Assembly (NCBI GenBank): GCA_002150815.3
Contig: NDFF03000033.1
Coordinates: 558,001 to 622,000, forward strand
Reading direction: 5' to 3'
Length of the DNA: 64,000 nt
From: Grammothele lineata
Taxonomy: Eukaryota; Basidiomycota; Agaricomycetes; Polyporales; Polyporaceae
Position numbers and translations under genes: made by a program. A model generated the notes under the pieces. It saw only the letters and a program-made list of their open reading frames with translations, was not told the origin of the DNA and made no database searches. How positions within the stretch are numbered: the first letter of the stretch is position 1; every line of letters starts with the position of its first letter. Positions 44,701-60,207 of the stretch are shown piece by piece.

Positions 44701-47700
44701 AAGCTCATTCCTCAGGTTGTCCCGCTATCGTCCGAGGTCAACAACTGGTGTAGAAACATATACACAACAAGCTACGTACCTCGGTGCTCAGTTGGTCAAC
44801 GGTGGCCCGAAGCTGGCTAATCTCATCCTGAAGGAGTGAGTGGTCCGTCTCCGAGGCTAGTCTCACGTCCACGATTTGGCCAGTGATGGATTGGACAGAT
44901 TCAGTGAACCGCTTGAGGAAACCACACCAGTTGTCGTCACTTGTGTACAGACGTAAGCAAAGCTGAGAACGAAACAATCTGATTTACGTACAAGTCCTCC
45001 AAGAGTACTGCCTGTTCCACAAACTTGTCCAGTACAGTGAACAGGTCAGCCTTGACTTGGCTACTCAGGATCGTGAGCGACAGGAATAGAAGGCCATTAT
45101 AAAGCTTACGAGTCCAACTCCCTCTCGAAGAGGTCCCCGTACCGCTTAAATGTCGCGAGCATGACGGGGTACAACTCTTCGTGTTCCTTTGCAACTTTGA
45201 GTAAGTCGTCCAGGGCTGTGTTAGATTCCGACTTCGATCGCCTGTGCTCCGACATGACGTCCCGTGCCCTCTCGCGCATGTCTTCTTCATCCTCGAACTT
45301 TTCCTCAGTGTAGACATCCAGTTGTGTGACCAGTGATTCTGGTGGCTTGATGTATCGCAATGTCTGCATCGGGACGTCACATACCCGTCTTGTCTAGCAA
45401 AGGAAGGAAACATACCACGATGACCTCATTCAGCCCTCTCCGGCTGAACTCATCCCTAAGCAGTATACGCTCTTCCAGCGAGTCCGGACAATTCGTCAAA
45501 GCGTTGATGAACGCCATCGTCGCGGTCCGCGCCTCCCACACCCCTTCTTCTTCGTTCCCGTACCCGCCCTCGCTGGCTGCCTCTTCCTCGTCCAGCATAT
45601 CCGGAAGCCTCATCGACGCAATGAGTTCTTGGAAACGGAATGCTTCCTCGAACTCGATCCGGTAGTCTGACATGGCGGAGACGACGGCTCTATGGCCTTC
45701 CTTGAGGGAGAGAACACAGATCGCCGCGAGCACCTCGGAGGTCAAGGTACGGAGCTTGGCGGAGGATCCGTGTAACGAGTAGGCTAGATGAGTGATGATC
45801 GTCGGATGTGCGAGGACTTCGCGGAAGCCAGGCTGTTGACAATGTCAGGTTAAGCTCTAATGCGGCTAATACAGTGCATAAATCTCTGACCTCGGTGTTA
45901 AGGAGTGCGCGGAGACATTTGATGACCTCGAGTAAGACGGTGTCTTCAACCTCCGACAGCTTCTTCCTCTTCCCGCCTTTGCTAACCAGACGCGCCAGAA
46001 GGTCGCTCAAGATGTTCATGCCCGATTCGGTCGTCACAAACTCCTCTATCCAAGCAAGGTTGGCCGTAGACAGGTGGACGCGAAGCGATATCAAGTGCTT
46101 CACAAGCTTTGTGTCCGTAGTGCGGCCGTTGCGGATGCCCGCCGCATACCAGCTCGCCGTCTTCTCCGTCTCCTTCGCTTGCACGCCGTTTGAGCCCCCG
46201 GACGACGCCCACCAGCTGCTCCAGAGTCCCCCGGTGGCCTGAGGTTGTAAGGCGGGAGAATCGGACATCTTCTCTCTCTCCGGTGAGGACTTCACGGAGA
46301 TCACAGAGTCCCGTCGGCTTGGACTGTGATAGACACTGGCACGAGGAGAGGCCGGTGACTCCTCGCTGGAGCCAGCACCCCATCCAGCAATAGAGAAACG
46401 CTTCATTATGCCACTGTCGCCAGTGAGTTGGGGAACAAGCCGTGGCAGCATCCCTGCAGCACTCGCAGGGCCGTACGTGCCGGAGGGCTTGCTGGCTCTC
46501 GCTGCAGCAGCGCGTGTCATGGTACCGGCTCGCGAAGCCTGGTTCTGCTGCAGTAGGTAGCGCTTCTGCTCGGGAGGCAAACGATACATGGCTTCCCTCT
46601 TGGGACCTTTCAGCCCCAGGTCGTCCTAGAATTCAAGTCAGTCAATTATGGCGCGTAACGGTAAACTTCGACGTACCAGCATCTGCTCGAACGCGTCAGG
46701 GTCGAAATCGTTCGTCTGCTCGGTGCTCGCACTGCTCGATACACTGCCTCCAGTCTTCTGCTCCACGAGTTTGGGCTCGCTCACGACCTTCTTCTCTTGT
46801 GTCGGGGTGGAAGGACGTTCGCTAGTGGGGCTCTGTGGTCGCATCCAACCATCGAGTATGCTGGAGAAACGGTTCTGCGAGATCGATGCGCGCCAGTCCA
46901 TCGGGGCCTTGAATCCACCACTGCCCGGGTCGGGCTCTGGAGGTTTGACCTTCGCGGTCCCCTCCGCGTCCTCATCATCGTCCTCGTCGTCTTCCTCTTG
47001 TAAATCTGCTAGACGGCGTATAGTATCTTGCGATACATTCGAGGTGGTGGACACAGTTCGTGATTTCGAACGGCGATACCACTCATCTGGCACGCAGAAT
47101 TGGAAGGACCGGATGGCGGACGGCCCGAAGGGATTAGGTGTAAGTGGGTTCTCAAGTACCGATGATAACGCAATATCGAAGGGTATCCTTGTGGCCTCTG
47201 AAGGTCATCGTTAAACATCTGCACACGAGACGTACACATGCCAGAGAGATGACAAACGTTCCCGCATGAAACTCACTTTCCGAGTGACCGTCCGACCATA
47301 CCTCCTCAAAAACGTATTCCAGAGTTCCTCCCCCGGGTATTGGTAAAGACTTGGTGAGGCCGAGCTCGTCGATCACCGCGTCCAGTGCGGACCTGACAGT
47401 CGATTCACGGGACAGGAAGAGTTTCCACTGAAAACTATCATGAATCTCAGGCACACGGAGAAATGTAAACGTCAAAGTTAAGAACGGGTGCAGAGAGACC
47501 AGGCGCAGCGTAGGTGTGTGTAGATGTGATGTGAGAGGGAAGGCGGAGAAGTGCCTCTGCGAGTGAGCGGTCGGCTGGGGTGCGTTCAGTAGTGGGGCAA
47601 CGGCCGACGACGGCGGGATAATTCCTGTATACACAGTACTCAGTTCCATAGCATACGATCTAGCATATAACATGAACACACCATTTCCAAGGTCCTCGAG

Positions 47701-47916
47701 CTCGTCCTCCTCCCACTGCCGACCATGGTGCTCGCGCCTGATCCGCTGCACGGCCCACCCATACGGCTCGAGATCTCCAAGTACCTCTGAGATGACCTCT
47801 TCATTGGCCACAAGCGAGTCAAGAACATCTTGAACAGTACCACCGGCCGGGACAGTGGCAAAGTGGAGAGACCCCCCAGGGACGACGGTTGGTACAATGA
47901 GCGGATCGCCAGGCAT
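41747..47916 (-). CDS. Diaphanous-related formin
   Basis: A long multi-exon gene (about 16 introns). Order on the minus strand: GTPase-binding/FH3 region (about 47916-45380; FCVPDEWYRRSKSRTVS, LQQNQASRAGT, WIEEFVTTESGMNILSDLL, LEVIKCLRALLNTE), a helical region and coiled coil (about 45370-44000), a Pro-rich FH1 (about 43990-43590), and FH2 (about 43580-42100; KRLKPFFWNKF, NVTTLLDITRANNIGIMLMRI, LTVGNALNGSTFRGGARGFQL). Near the C-terminus, GDLDQAIRSMRTGRRRERE resembles a DAD autoinhibitory motif. Role: Rho-activated actin nucleation for tip growth, septation and polarity. The first intron (47681-47625, 57 bases) has no stop. The start at 47916 is uncertain: an in-frame stop lies shortly upstream, but an additional 5' exon is possible. 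Confidence 0.93.
43590..43990. repeat. GGA/GGT-rich low-complexity tract (FH1 coding)
   Basis: Near-repetitive G-rich codons on the plus strand, coding poly-proline runs on the minus strand. At least six proline blocks of 6-12 residues are separated by Ser/Ala/Gly-rich spacers. Such tracts are prone to length change and to assembly error. Confidence 0.85.
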
Positions 47917-48428
47917 GAGGCCGCAGCGTTCCGTCCTGGGCAGGCAAGGTCGGGCCGCTTTGGGCGGTCAGGGAGTGGTCAAGAAATGCCAGACGTGCAG
48001 GGCAGTGCGGAAAGCAGAGGCCAAGGGAGCGGAAGGGCGTAGGTAGCGCTAAGTCGTAGGTGAGGATGTCGGGAAGGGCACCCGGCGTGAGGCCCATAGA
48101 CTGCGAGGTCGGGCTCGGAAAGGTTGGTGGCTGCAATGCTTCTCGGCCAGAGCCTTACATGAGGCGCCCGCAAACGTCATGCGCCGCGGCCCCGGCCCTC
48201 GCGTCCACTCGCAGCACCCACAGTCAAATATTGACCACGACATTAATCCAAGTCAATAACGGTCAGCCGACAGTGTGGGATGTATCCAGAGTAGCGTAGA
48301 TTACAGGACGAGTTACAACAGACAAGATGAGTCAGAAAGCGTGGATACAGCAGCAGTTCATGACAACAGAACGGACAATCAGGAGAGAAAGGAAGGCATG
48401 GCAATCTTGAGCGAAAGATGACCACTGA
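47917..48428. other. Intergenic, formin promoter / MCM6 3' end
   Basis: 512 bases between two minus-strand genes. It may hold an unrecognised first formin exon; otherwise no gene is seen. Confidence 0.45.
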
Positions 48429-51722
<3,294 letters not shown>

Positions 51723-51938
51723 GGCGGAGGGTATAGATCAAGGGGTGCGGGCGGGTGGAAGAGAGACAAGGCGTCGAACAGGACGCGTTGAAGCAAATGA
51801 GACACGAGACGACCTGCCCTAAACACACGCGTGCGGCGGGCGCTTCTCTCGGAGCGGTCGGGCCTGCGTCTCGAGGCGCCACCGCGAAAGCCTTTCGAAA
51901 GTCGAGACACGGACGCAGTAACACACCCTCGAGCCCTC
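51723..51938. promoter_or_regulatory. Bidirectional promoter MCM6 / phosphatase
   Basis: 216 bases between divergent start codons. An MCB-like ACGCGT (GACGCGTTG) lies near 51781-51788, as might be expected for a G1/S-regulated MCM gene; this is a weak single-site observation. Confidence 0.5.
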
Positions 51939-53105
51939 ATGGATGATGTTCCCCTCGATCCCATCTACGTCGCAGAGCGGCTTTCGAAACCACCATTTGC
52001 CTCCATCGATGGCGTCGTTAACGTGCGCGACCTTGGCTCCTACACCACGGACCGGCTAGGCTATGTCACGAAGCCTGGGTTCCTCTACCGTGCCGGAGAA
52101 CTCTCATACATCACCGACGATGGTGAGCTTGTGTTTTGCCCTATATGTTCAGCGTCTTTGAGGTCGACGCTACTACCCCAGGGAGGCGCCAGCTGAAGGA
52201 GCTAGGAATTTCGGCTGTTTATGACCTGCGTTCCGACACCGAGATGCACAAATATGATAGCCCCATCCCAGAAATCAACGGAGTAGAAATACACCATGTT
52301 CCCGTATTCAAGACGGAAGACTATAGTCCGGAAGCTATGACACAGTACGTCAACGTCTTACCAGAGTTTACAACCTTGTTTAATGAAGTCGGTGCTATGG
52401 TAGGCGATTTGAGTTGTATGCCAGCGGAAACACGGAGGTATGCATGTGTTTGGACTTCAAACATGATACGCTGACACCGGCCAAAGGCTTTCATGATACT
52501 CTACTCTCAAATATTAGACAATGCAGGCCCTGCATTCGGGGCCGTCCTACGCCATATAAGAGACAGACCAGGCGACGGATGCTTGTTCCATTGTACAGGT
52601 GCGAACATGACAGGTGTCAGTTATAAAGCCCTCCTTTACACCATCTGCCCCGCATTCGTAGCTGGAAAGGATCGCACGGGAGTGCTGGCTGCTGTTCTTC
52701 TCAAGGTACGTCGGGTTACGACAACGGTTTGACGTCCCACCCGCATGTCGCTGCAGTTGGTCGGTGTTGAAGACGAAGCTGTCGTCGAAGATTATGCTCT
52801 CACTCAAATAGGGCGCGAACCCGCTCGACCCATGATCATGGCACGACTAGCGAAAATGCCTTACTTCGCGAATGACTCCGACCGCGCTCGCAATATGCTC
52901 TCATCGAGGTCAGCACCGGTCGTTTGACCTATCTCTTTCGCTTACACCCTGTCTTCATAGACCCGAAACTATGCGAGCATTTCTCCAAATGCTACAGGAC
53001 CGTTATGGAGGCGCCGAAATGTATCTCAAGACAGTAGTACAACTCACCGATGACGACATCGCTAGGATCAAGCGGAATCTCGTTGTCCCATTAAGCAAGA
53101 GCTAA
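51939..53105 (+). CDS. Tyr/Ser protein phosphatase (Y_phosphatase3 family)
   Basis: Seven exons (51939-52122, 52182-52344, 52404-52437, 52487-52598, 52662-52705, 52757-52908, 52961-53105) encode 277 residues. Seen: VVNVRDLGSYTTDR, FLYRAGELSYITDDG, ISAVYDLRSDTEM, and the catalytic P-loop HCTAGKDRTGVLAAVLLK (the HCX5R Cys loop, split by an intron right after HCT). DYALT and a C-terminal helical region with MYLKTVVQLTDDDI follow. The family covers fungal and bacterial atypical phosphatases of phosphotyrosine/phosphoserine or phosphoinositides; substrate cannot be told from sequence. Catalytic Cys and Arg are present. The third intron that brackets exon 4 (52438-52486) must end in AAG. Shares a promoter with MCM6. 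Confidence 0.93.
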
Positions 53106-53370
53106 CCGCCCCCATCCTACCTTACCACTTTTCAACAAACCAAAAGTGGCTTTATACACCATTCCAAATGTTGTGTGTACTATTGGCTATTTACTGTAAG
53201 GAGCGATACTGTCCCTCGTGTGTTAAGATGGCTAACCGCTTGCGTAGGTACTAACATCACTGAATTGTGAAATTGGACGGGATGCACCCAGGGGATCATG
53301 GATGAATATGAACGTACTGTAATATCATAATTGTCATGATGGTCAAACTACCCACCCCGAACGCCTCCCC

Positions 53371-56300
53371 TCACGTCTTCCGACTTAGGCTGAGCGCCCT
53401 CTTGGCCTTCGCCTGCGCTTGCGCCTGACTGGCAGAGGCGGTCGGGCTCCCAGGAGGTTGCGGCCCCGGTACGGCTCCCCCAAGTGAGTTCTGCACCCTG
53501 GACTTTGGGTTGAGTGGCGAGAGCATCCCTCCAGAACGTGACGGTGGCCGCATGCCCCCGTCTACCACTGTCATCTTGCGACGTGCAGACGGCGGGACCG
53601 TGCCCACATTAGAACCCGAGGGCGGCGTTGGCGGCTTCATGCTGTCGACGCCATTTGTGTAGGGTTGCGAGGAGAACGAGGTGACGTCGGTACCCAGCGC
53701 TTGCCGGCGGGCCTTCTCGTGCTTCATCTGGACCGTGCGGAAGTGTTGGAGAAGCTCTTGCCACTTGATGTCCTCCCTACCGAGCTTAGAGCGTGTCGAA
53801 GAGAGGTTCCCGACGGTTCTGTCTTTCGATGTTAAGGGATGAATCAAACAGAGGCGTGTAGAAAACGTACGATTTCGGTGCGATGTGAAGGAAACCGGCA
53901 GAGTTCACAGCGTTAAGGCGATTGCGAAGGGAAAGGAACGCAGAACTTTGAGGGAGCAACATCAGCAGGCCGTAGAGGCACTTGAACAGGAACGGATATT
54001 TCTCTGGTTCAAGCAGCTGTAATCGCAAATCTGGCGCAAGTGTCAGTAAAGCCGGCATTCCGAGATGAAACCGCCGTACATGTAAATACAGGAGACTCGA
54101 TGAGTTGCACGAGCTTGTCGACTTGAACCAATAACTGTACAGTGATCTCAAGGTCGGCACTACACGTGGTGGTGAGATTCGGGATGAATCGGACAGATTA
54201 CGAAGATGGCTTACAAGATATATAGAAGATTCGATGCGTGCTCGTACGCCTGCGCAAGCAAGCACAAGGAGAACACCGCGACGGCATTGTGACACCACGA
54301 ACGGTACAACGTCGTGAAGAGTGCCTGACCATCTTGCTGCACCAATCGTGAGCGAAAAAAGACCATGAATAAGAAGATATGTACTGACCCTAGTCTCCAA
54401 GCTCTTCAGCCGCCTTCGAAAGTCGGCCAGCTCAGGAGACGTAATCAAGATCATGTTGAGCTTCTGTACCATAACGCTCGCGAATTCAAGATCCTCCTCC
54501 TTCTCCAAAATCTCGGCAAACGTCCGATATATGCGCTCGGTATTAAGATTGAGACATAGCTGCCGAATGATAAGGCTGCCACGCGAGTCTAGCAGACTGC
54601 GGTCGGTACTGAACAGCTCCACCAGGTTGTGCATAAACGACTTGAAGTATCCCTCCTCTGAGCTTGACGAGATTTGGGCGAGCAGCTGCAAGTCCTGCTT
54701 GATGACCTCTTCTGACGAGTCAGACAACGTCTTCAAGAGAGCGGGGAATGTCCCATCGTCCATCGCAAGGATCTTCTTTGGAGCCTTTTGGTGCAACATG
54801 ATCAACCATTTGAGCGCCGCGACCCGTGTCTCCTCGTGCTCGCTGAGGAACTGGATTGTTAGTGCGTTCACGGTTCCTTGATAGTCAATCTGGTCCTTCT
54901 CCTGGATCATCGACGACTCGGGCGACTGCTGCGTCTGTGGCATGCTGATGGCTGAGATAGGTGACGCCGGCCGGCTAGTCTGCATCTGCCCGCTGTCTGG
55001 TGTGGCCCGTGGGGGAGTATCCGATGTGATAGTGTTTGAGCGTCCCTTCATCTGAGCGGTGAGGCTAGATGGCGGTACAACTGGCTGGTTTGTGGCTTCA
55101 GGCGGGGAGTCGGGAGAGCTTACATCGCGACCGCTATTTGTGTCTTTGCCAGCCGTGGGTTGTCTTGTTGGTGGCAACGATGGAGGGGGAGACGAAGGGA
55201 TGGCGACCGAAGCCACTGACGATTTATCGGTTGTGGCTTGGCGAACGAGAGCAGTGTCAGTAGGGGAGGGAAGAGACATGATCACGTCCATGAGGGCTTG
55301 ATTCGTACGCAGCGCGGCTGACTGAATCAGGGGAACGTCATGAGCGAGGTTGGGGAGGATGGCTAGAATCAATCTGGGTGTAAAGGGTATCATGACGTCT
55401 TGCTTGATGCTCAGGAATTCAGCCAGCCACCGCAAAGCGGTGGATTGCTGTATTTCGTCGTCTACGGGAATGTGAGTAATGTGGAGAACGAAGGACTTGA
55501 ATGTACACACGCCGATCATCCAATTGCTGTAATAAGATCTCGACTATCGATGCATAATCAATCCGGACCCCCTGGCCCGGAATCCAAGCTAGAGGTATGG
55601 TACCGTCATTAGACGTCGACTCATTATACGAACAATGATGCCAATCCAATTTACCTCCAGTCTCACGAAGTTCTGCTTCCGGATGCTTCTCCTCGGGTGT
55701 CTCCAAGTCGTTGTCAAATACTTCGTCGTTCTCGGGTATGAACGTTGCCCGCTCTGGATGGTCCAAGGTGATATCCGGTAGCTTCTCCTTCTCCCTCTCG
55801 CTCTCTAGACGACGCGCAGCCTCTGTCATGGCCGCTTCTTGCTTCGCCCTCAACCGTTCCTCGTGGCGCCTCTGGACGACGGTTACATCCTTGATTTCTC
55901 GAAGAAAATCTGCGAGGAGGCCTTCCGTAGCCACTCGAACATCGTCCGTAGGGTCGGACAAGTACTTTCTGGAACCGCACGAATGAGCGAAGGGAAGCGC
56001 AAGAAACGAGAGAACGTACAAGAGACCATCCAAGATGTCAGGAAGGTATGTGATCAGCTCCAACTCTGGTACCGAGTCGAGGACCGCAATCCAGGAGGCG
56101 AGGTAGCTGCGAGTGAAAGGATTGAGGACTTGTATCCTGTCGGAGAGAAGTGGTATGAAATGTGCGAGCGAGAACGCTTTCCTGGCACCGCCGATATCTG
56201 CGCCATTCGCAATATCGTCTGGATGGGGAACCAGGATACCACTCGCTTCATCCGCTTTCCGCCTGATTGCCTCTGTCTCAGGGTACTGAGGGATATAAAC

Positions 56301-56938
56301 CGACGCTGTTTCTGCCACGATGTCCTTCAGAAGACGGTCCAGTAGTTCCGCACCATTCTTAACAGAGAGCTCCGAATCTGCGGCGAGCTGGTATGGGTTT
56401 GCATTTAAGCTGAAGGAGTCGAGACTAGCGAACACACCTTGCTAAGGGCGTCGAATATAGGGTTGAAGTACACCAGAATCTCCCCCTTCGACACCTTGGC
56501 GATGTTGTAAAGGCACTCGGCTGAGAAGTATCGTACCCTGTTCTCCGGGTCCGTGAAACATACGAGCAGCGGGTCGACAAACTTCTCCATGTATGGCGCA
56601 ATGTCTGGGCCCAGAGCAATTGCAGTCCCAGCCAGACCGATGAGACCTCCATTGCGTACATGCAACGGATTTGATGGGCTGCTGAACATCTCCACGAGCT
56701 GTTCCACAATCTGGTTGATACGGCGCTGGTCTCCTTGCTGGTGACACTCCCGTATTTGCCTGCGACCGCCAAGTTGAGGTGTGGTCAAGCATTAGAAACA
56801 GTATCTCTTACTTCTCTAGCTCAAGTGCCGCCGCCTTCCGCTTCTCATACATCTTGTCTACTAACTGCTTCGAGATGCTCGAATCTGAATGCGCAGGTCA
56901 GTAACACATGCAAAACGCGCGCCGTACGACTCACCCAT
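53371..56938 (-). CDS. VAC14: VAC14, scaffold of the PI3P 5-kinase complex
   Basis: About 10 introns; the first coding exon is only four bases (56938-56935, ATG G), then 56884-56812, 56759-56438, 56387-56020 and so on. Seen: [23 protein letters not shown], the N-terminal HEAT repeats ([49 protein letters not shown]), [82 protein letters not shown] and C-terminal [23 protein letters not shown]. These are the conserved blocks of Vac14. Role: holds Fab1/PIKfyve and Fig4 on the vacuole to make PI(3,5)P2. A 100-residue Ser/Pro-rich disordered insert lies in the middle, and the tail is Pro-rich and basic. Confidence 0.95.
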
Positions 56939-57170
56939 GGTGAACACCTATCGTCCCGTTGTAGTCCTGAGTGTGGTCGTGAAGATGTCGTGAGCGGTAG
57001 GGAGATGGCATACACGCCGAAGGCAGAGGCTCAGGGAGAGATGGTGGCAGAGCCTCTTGCCCGCAGCCGCGCGATCCGGGACGCGTTCAAGCAGGAGCGC
57101 GTCTGGGCGGCTACGCGGCTATCACATCTTCTTCCAGCAGCGCGCACCAAGGCATTTCCACAGACACACG

Positions 57171-58128
57171 ATGGACAGCGACCAGGAAGCATACATCCTC
57201 CTTCTGCTCTCGGACAGCAACCTACCCACCGGCTCGTTTGTTGCGTCTGCTGGTCTTGAATCCTACGTCACCCATGGTTTCTTCTCCGCGCTCTCACCAT
57301 CTTTGGGCTCAGCCCCTCCGGATAAGATGGACTGCACCGTCAACTTCCTCCGCGACAGCCTCTCGACCTATGCGCACTCCGCGCTCCCTTTCGTGCTCGA
57401 CGCGCATATAGTCGCCGACACGTTTTTACGGAGCGAGCCCGTCGCGGACGTCAACCGTACCATCGCTCGTGTCCTGGAGCTGGACGAGTTGTACGAGACC
57501 ATGACGCTCAACCATGTCGCGCGACGTGCCTCAAAGTCTCAGGGCGTCGCGCTTCTCACCCTCTTCTCCAAAGGCTTCTCAACCCCTCGTCTCGCGCGAC
57601 ACCTGGATCCGTCGGGGAGCTCGCAGTCTGGAGGCGGAGAGGCTCGCGCGACCGCCCTCATCGATCGTTTCAAGCTCATGGTCCGGCGCGAGGAGACGCA
57701 CGGTCATCTTCCAATCTGTTGGGGAATCCTCACGGCGGCCCTAGAATTATCTGCTGGTGCGACCAGACCTCGTCATGTCGCATGTATCCCTTCTCACCTT
57801 CGCTGTGTTTCCATGTACATACGTGCTCTGTATAGAACGCAGCCAGTACCTCCATCTGTTCCTTCAGGCACGCAGTCTGCTATCTTCTTCCGTCCGCCTC
57901 AACACAATCGGGCCGTATGCAGCACAACAGCTCCTACTACACACAGTCCGGCCCGTCGTCGACGCAGAGATGACGCGATGTAAGAGCCTCTCGACTGGCG
58001 TGTTAGCCGAAAGCGGCTCAAGACAGGACGACGACTTCGCGGACCACGGCCCCGCGATGACCTGGCCCCTTGGCGAGATTCTCGCAGCCCGGCACGATCT
58101 ACAGCATTCGCGCATCTTCAACAGCTAG
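57171..58128 (+). CDS. Urease accessory protein UreF
   Basis: Exons 57171-57756 and 57836-58128 encode 292 residues. Seen: LLLLSDSNLPTGSFVASAGLESYV, the UreF opening; FLRDSLSTYAHSALPFV; ETMTLNHVARRASKSQGVALL; ETHGHLPICWGILTAALELSA; and RLNTIGPYAAQQLLL near the end. Role: with UreG and UreD/UreH it loads nickel into urease, so this fungus should have an active urease elsewhere in the genome. Starts 232 bases from the divergent VAC14 start. Two tracts (GSAPPDKM; SGSSQSGGGEARA) are eukaryote-specific insertions. Confidence 0.95.
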
Positions 58129-58194
58129 GTAGCGTACACGCGCGTCCACTAAGGATACACTTGATACAAATACCCACAATATACGATACAACGA

Positions 58195-59376
58195 CTATGA
58201 GACCTTCACCAACGCCAGGCGCGAAGACACCTCTGCTTGTGATCTGACGAGATTGGCCAAGTACGAGACCAGCAAGGTATCCTGGACGCGGGTCAACAGT
58301 GCTCAAGACAATGATGGCGGATCGACATACCTGAAGGTGGGAGTTGAATTCACCCTTCTCAAGGTCCTCGGCACTAGGTCCCAGCGCATCCATCAAGTAA
58401 CGGCCGACCGCTGGATCGCCCTTCACCTCTCCGGATAAGACGGACTGCACATATGCGAGAACACGGTCGATCATCTCAGACACGGAGACAAGCGTACGCT
58501 CAAGGAGCTCAAGGTCACTGGAGGGGTTGGTGAAGGTTGCGGTCCCAGAAGTGGAGAGGTTGGAAGTAAGGAGGTCGACTGAAGTGTGGTGTCTGAGCGT
58601 TATAGTCTAATATACAAATAATACTCATGACTCACGGCCGCTGCGTTCAGCATCGTTAAAACGAAGCTCGCAAGGGATAGGCACGAAGACGCAGTTTTCT
58701 GGCTTGGGGTTCACGCCGACTGGTGACCTGCAATGCCGTCTCGGTTAGATCAAATCAACAGGATCCAGATTCGTCAACGCGTACCCAACGTATGCCTGAA
58801 CGCCTGCTTGATGCCCCTCCTCGATACCGGTGTTCAATGCTAAGTGGATCGCCTGGTGAGGCGCGGTTTCTTGCGAGTAGAAATTTTGGATGAGTGCAGA
58901 GTAGGTGTTGAGGTTAGACCCCGTGGAGTACCTATGAAAGCAGACTTCAGCAGAGGATTTCACAACGTAATAGTATGACGCACCATCCGACAATGACCTC
59001 CTTGGGGTTGACCTTGTGATGGAGATCGTACATCGTACGATGGTACTCCATGTCTACTGCGACCTGGTCCGCGGTTTCGCTATGGAGGACCGCGAACGCC
59101 GAGCGCACTTCCACCTCCCCGTTATCTGAGCGCGAGCCGAGCAGCGTTCCGATAACACGTTCTTGCGCATCTGTCCGGCGGAGGTAGTGGTCCAGGATGG
59201 AGAACAAAGCTACAGGGTGGACTGTAACGGAGGTAGGAGTACGCCTGGCCAGACAACGATGCAAGATTTATACTCAGTATCAAGGTCATTGGCGGCGCGA
59301 CGTACCCTGGCGCAGAGATGAACCCTGGCGCAGCATTTTGTATAAAGACGGCTGAAGAGGGTGGCCCGAGAGGCAT
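58195..59376 (-). CDS. Translation initiation factor eIF3 subunit f
   Basis: Several exons; the first spans 59376-59306. Seen: [41 protein letters not shown], a MPN core with [15 protein letters not shown], then [34 protein letters not shown] and the C-terminal helices ([42 protein letters not shown]). In the MPN domain the metal-binding H-X-H of JAMM enzymes is absent ([10 protein letters not shown]), as in eIF3f, so no deubiquitinase activity is expected from this motif. Role: scaffold subunit of eIF3. Converges with UreF (66 bases between stops) and diverges from TOM7 (145 bases). Confidence 0.95.
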
Positions 59377-59521
59377 TTTGGATAAGATGTACTTTGGAGA
59401 AGTCGAGGACGCGGGACGGATTCTTCGCCTGTAGAAGCGCCCACATTTGCCAAAAAGTTGTCGGCAACGCCCGGCGCGTCTCTACCCCTTCCTCCACGTC
59501 GGTCACCATCCTCGTCCCAAA
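59377..59521. promoter_or_regulatory. Compact bidirectional promoter eIF3f / TOM7
   Basis: Only 145 bases separate the two start codons, so both leaders and core promoters must overlap. No motif recognised. Confidence 0.55.
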
Positions 59522-59842
59522 ATGCCCTCGGAAGAGACGAAAGTGCGTTCCGCCTTAGGGCGTATTTTGACTGTGCTCTTACAAAGATGGTTTACAGGAG
59601 AGAATCATCAAGGCCGTCGACATGGCACGCGTACGTCCTCTCATACGCCACCACCTCTCAATATGAACCCACCCCCATTCTGCGTGCAGATTGCCGTCCA
59701 CTACGCCTGGATTCCGTTTATTATCTACGTCGGGTACACGAGGAGCAACCCCCAGCCTTCGCTGATCAAGTGCGTTCACGCCTACTGTGCCTTGCTGTCC
59801 CCATACTCACCCTCGTCTAGGCTCATCAGTCCTCTGGCATGA
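59522..59842 (+). CDS. TOM7: TOM7, mitochondrial outer-membrane import subunit
   Basis: Four tiny exons (59522-59542, 59598-59630, 59690-59769, 59821-59842) encode 51 residues. Seen after splicing: MPSEETKERIIKAVDMAR, then the membrane segment IAVHYAWIPFIIYVGY, TRSNPQPSLIKLISPLA. The conserved G-Y-T-R-S-N-P-Q-P block and size match TOM7. Role: small tail-like subunit that modulates assembly of the TOM translocase. The coding length is easily missed because no continuous frame exceeds 80 bases; the match is by spliced product. Confidence 0.95.
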   Translation: MPSEETKVRSALGRILTVLLQRWFTGENHQGRRHGTRTSSHTPPPLNMNPPPFCVQIAVHYAWIPFIIYVGYTRSNPQPSLIKCVHAYCALLSPYSPSSRLISPLA

Positions 59843-60207
59843 CCGTGCACGTTCCCCGCTGTATATATAGTACTCGCTGCCTATAATCCCAGCTCCCTTC
59901 ACTGCTTCAGAGGATGGCCTCGGATGTGTGTGTACTATGTTGGTGTTTATGGGAGCATGTGGTGAGTCGGTTGTTCCCATCCGCTTGCGGTGATTATACA
60001 CGTCGTGGTGACACCATCGTGGTGCCCCGAGTCGTCGTCACCTGTAACCTGCCCATCATTAGGGTACGGTTTATGTATGTGCGCCAGTGAAGACATGACA
60101 AGGCCAGATATGACATCTTTAATTCTCGAGTCTTGCGTATCGCCCAACCCCCATGCTCACTCTTGTCCACAGCGAAAAAGGCAAAGTTGCGATAGACAAC
60201 ACACAAA
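59843..60207. other. Intergenic between convergent genes
   Basis: 365 bases between TOM7 and the RING-protein stop. No gene is seen. Confidence 0.5.
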
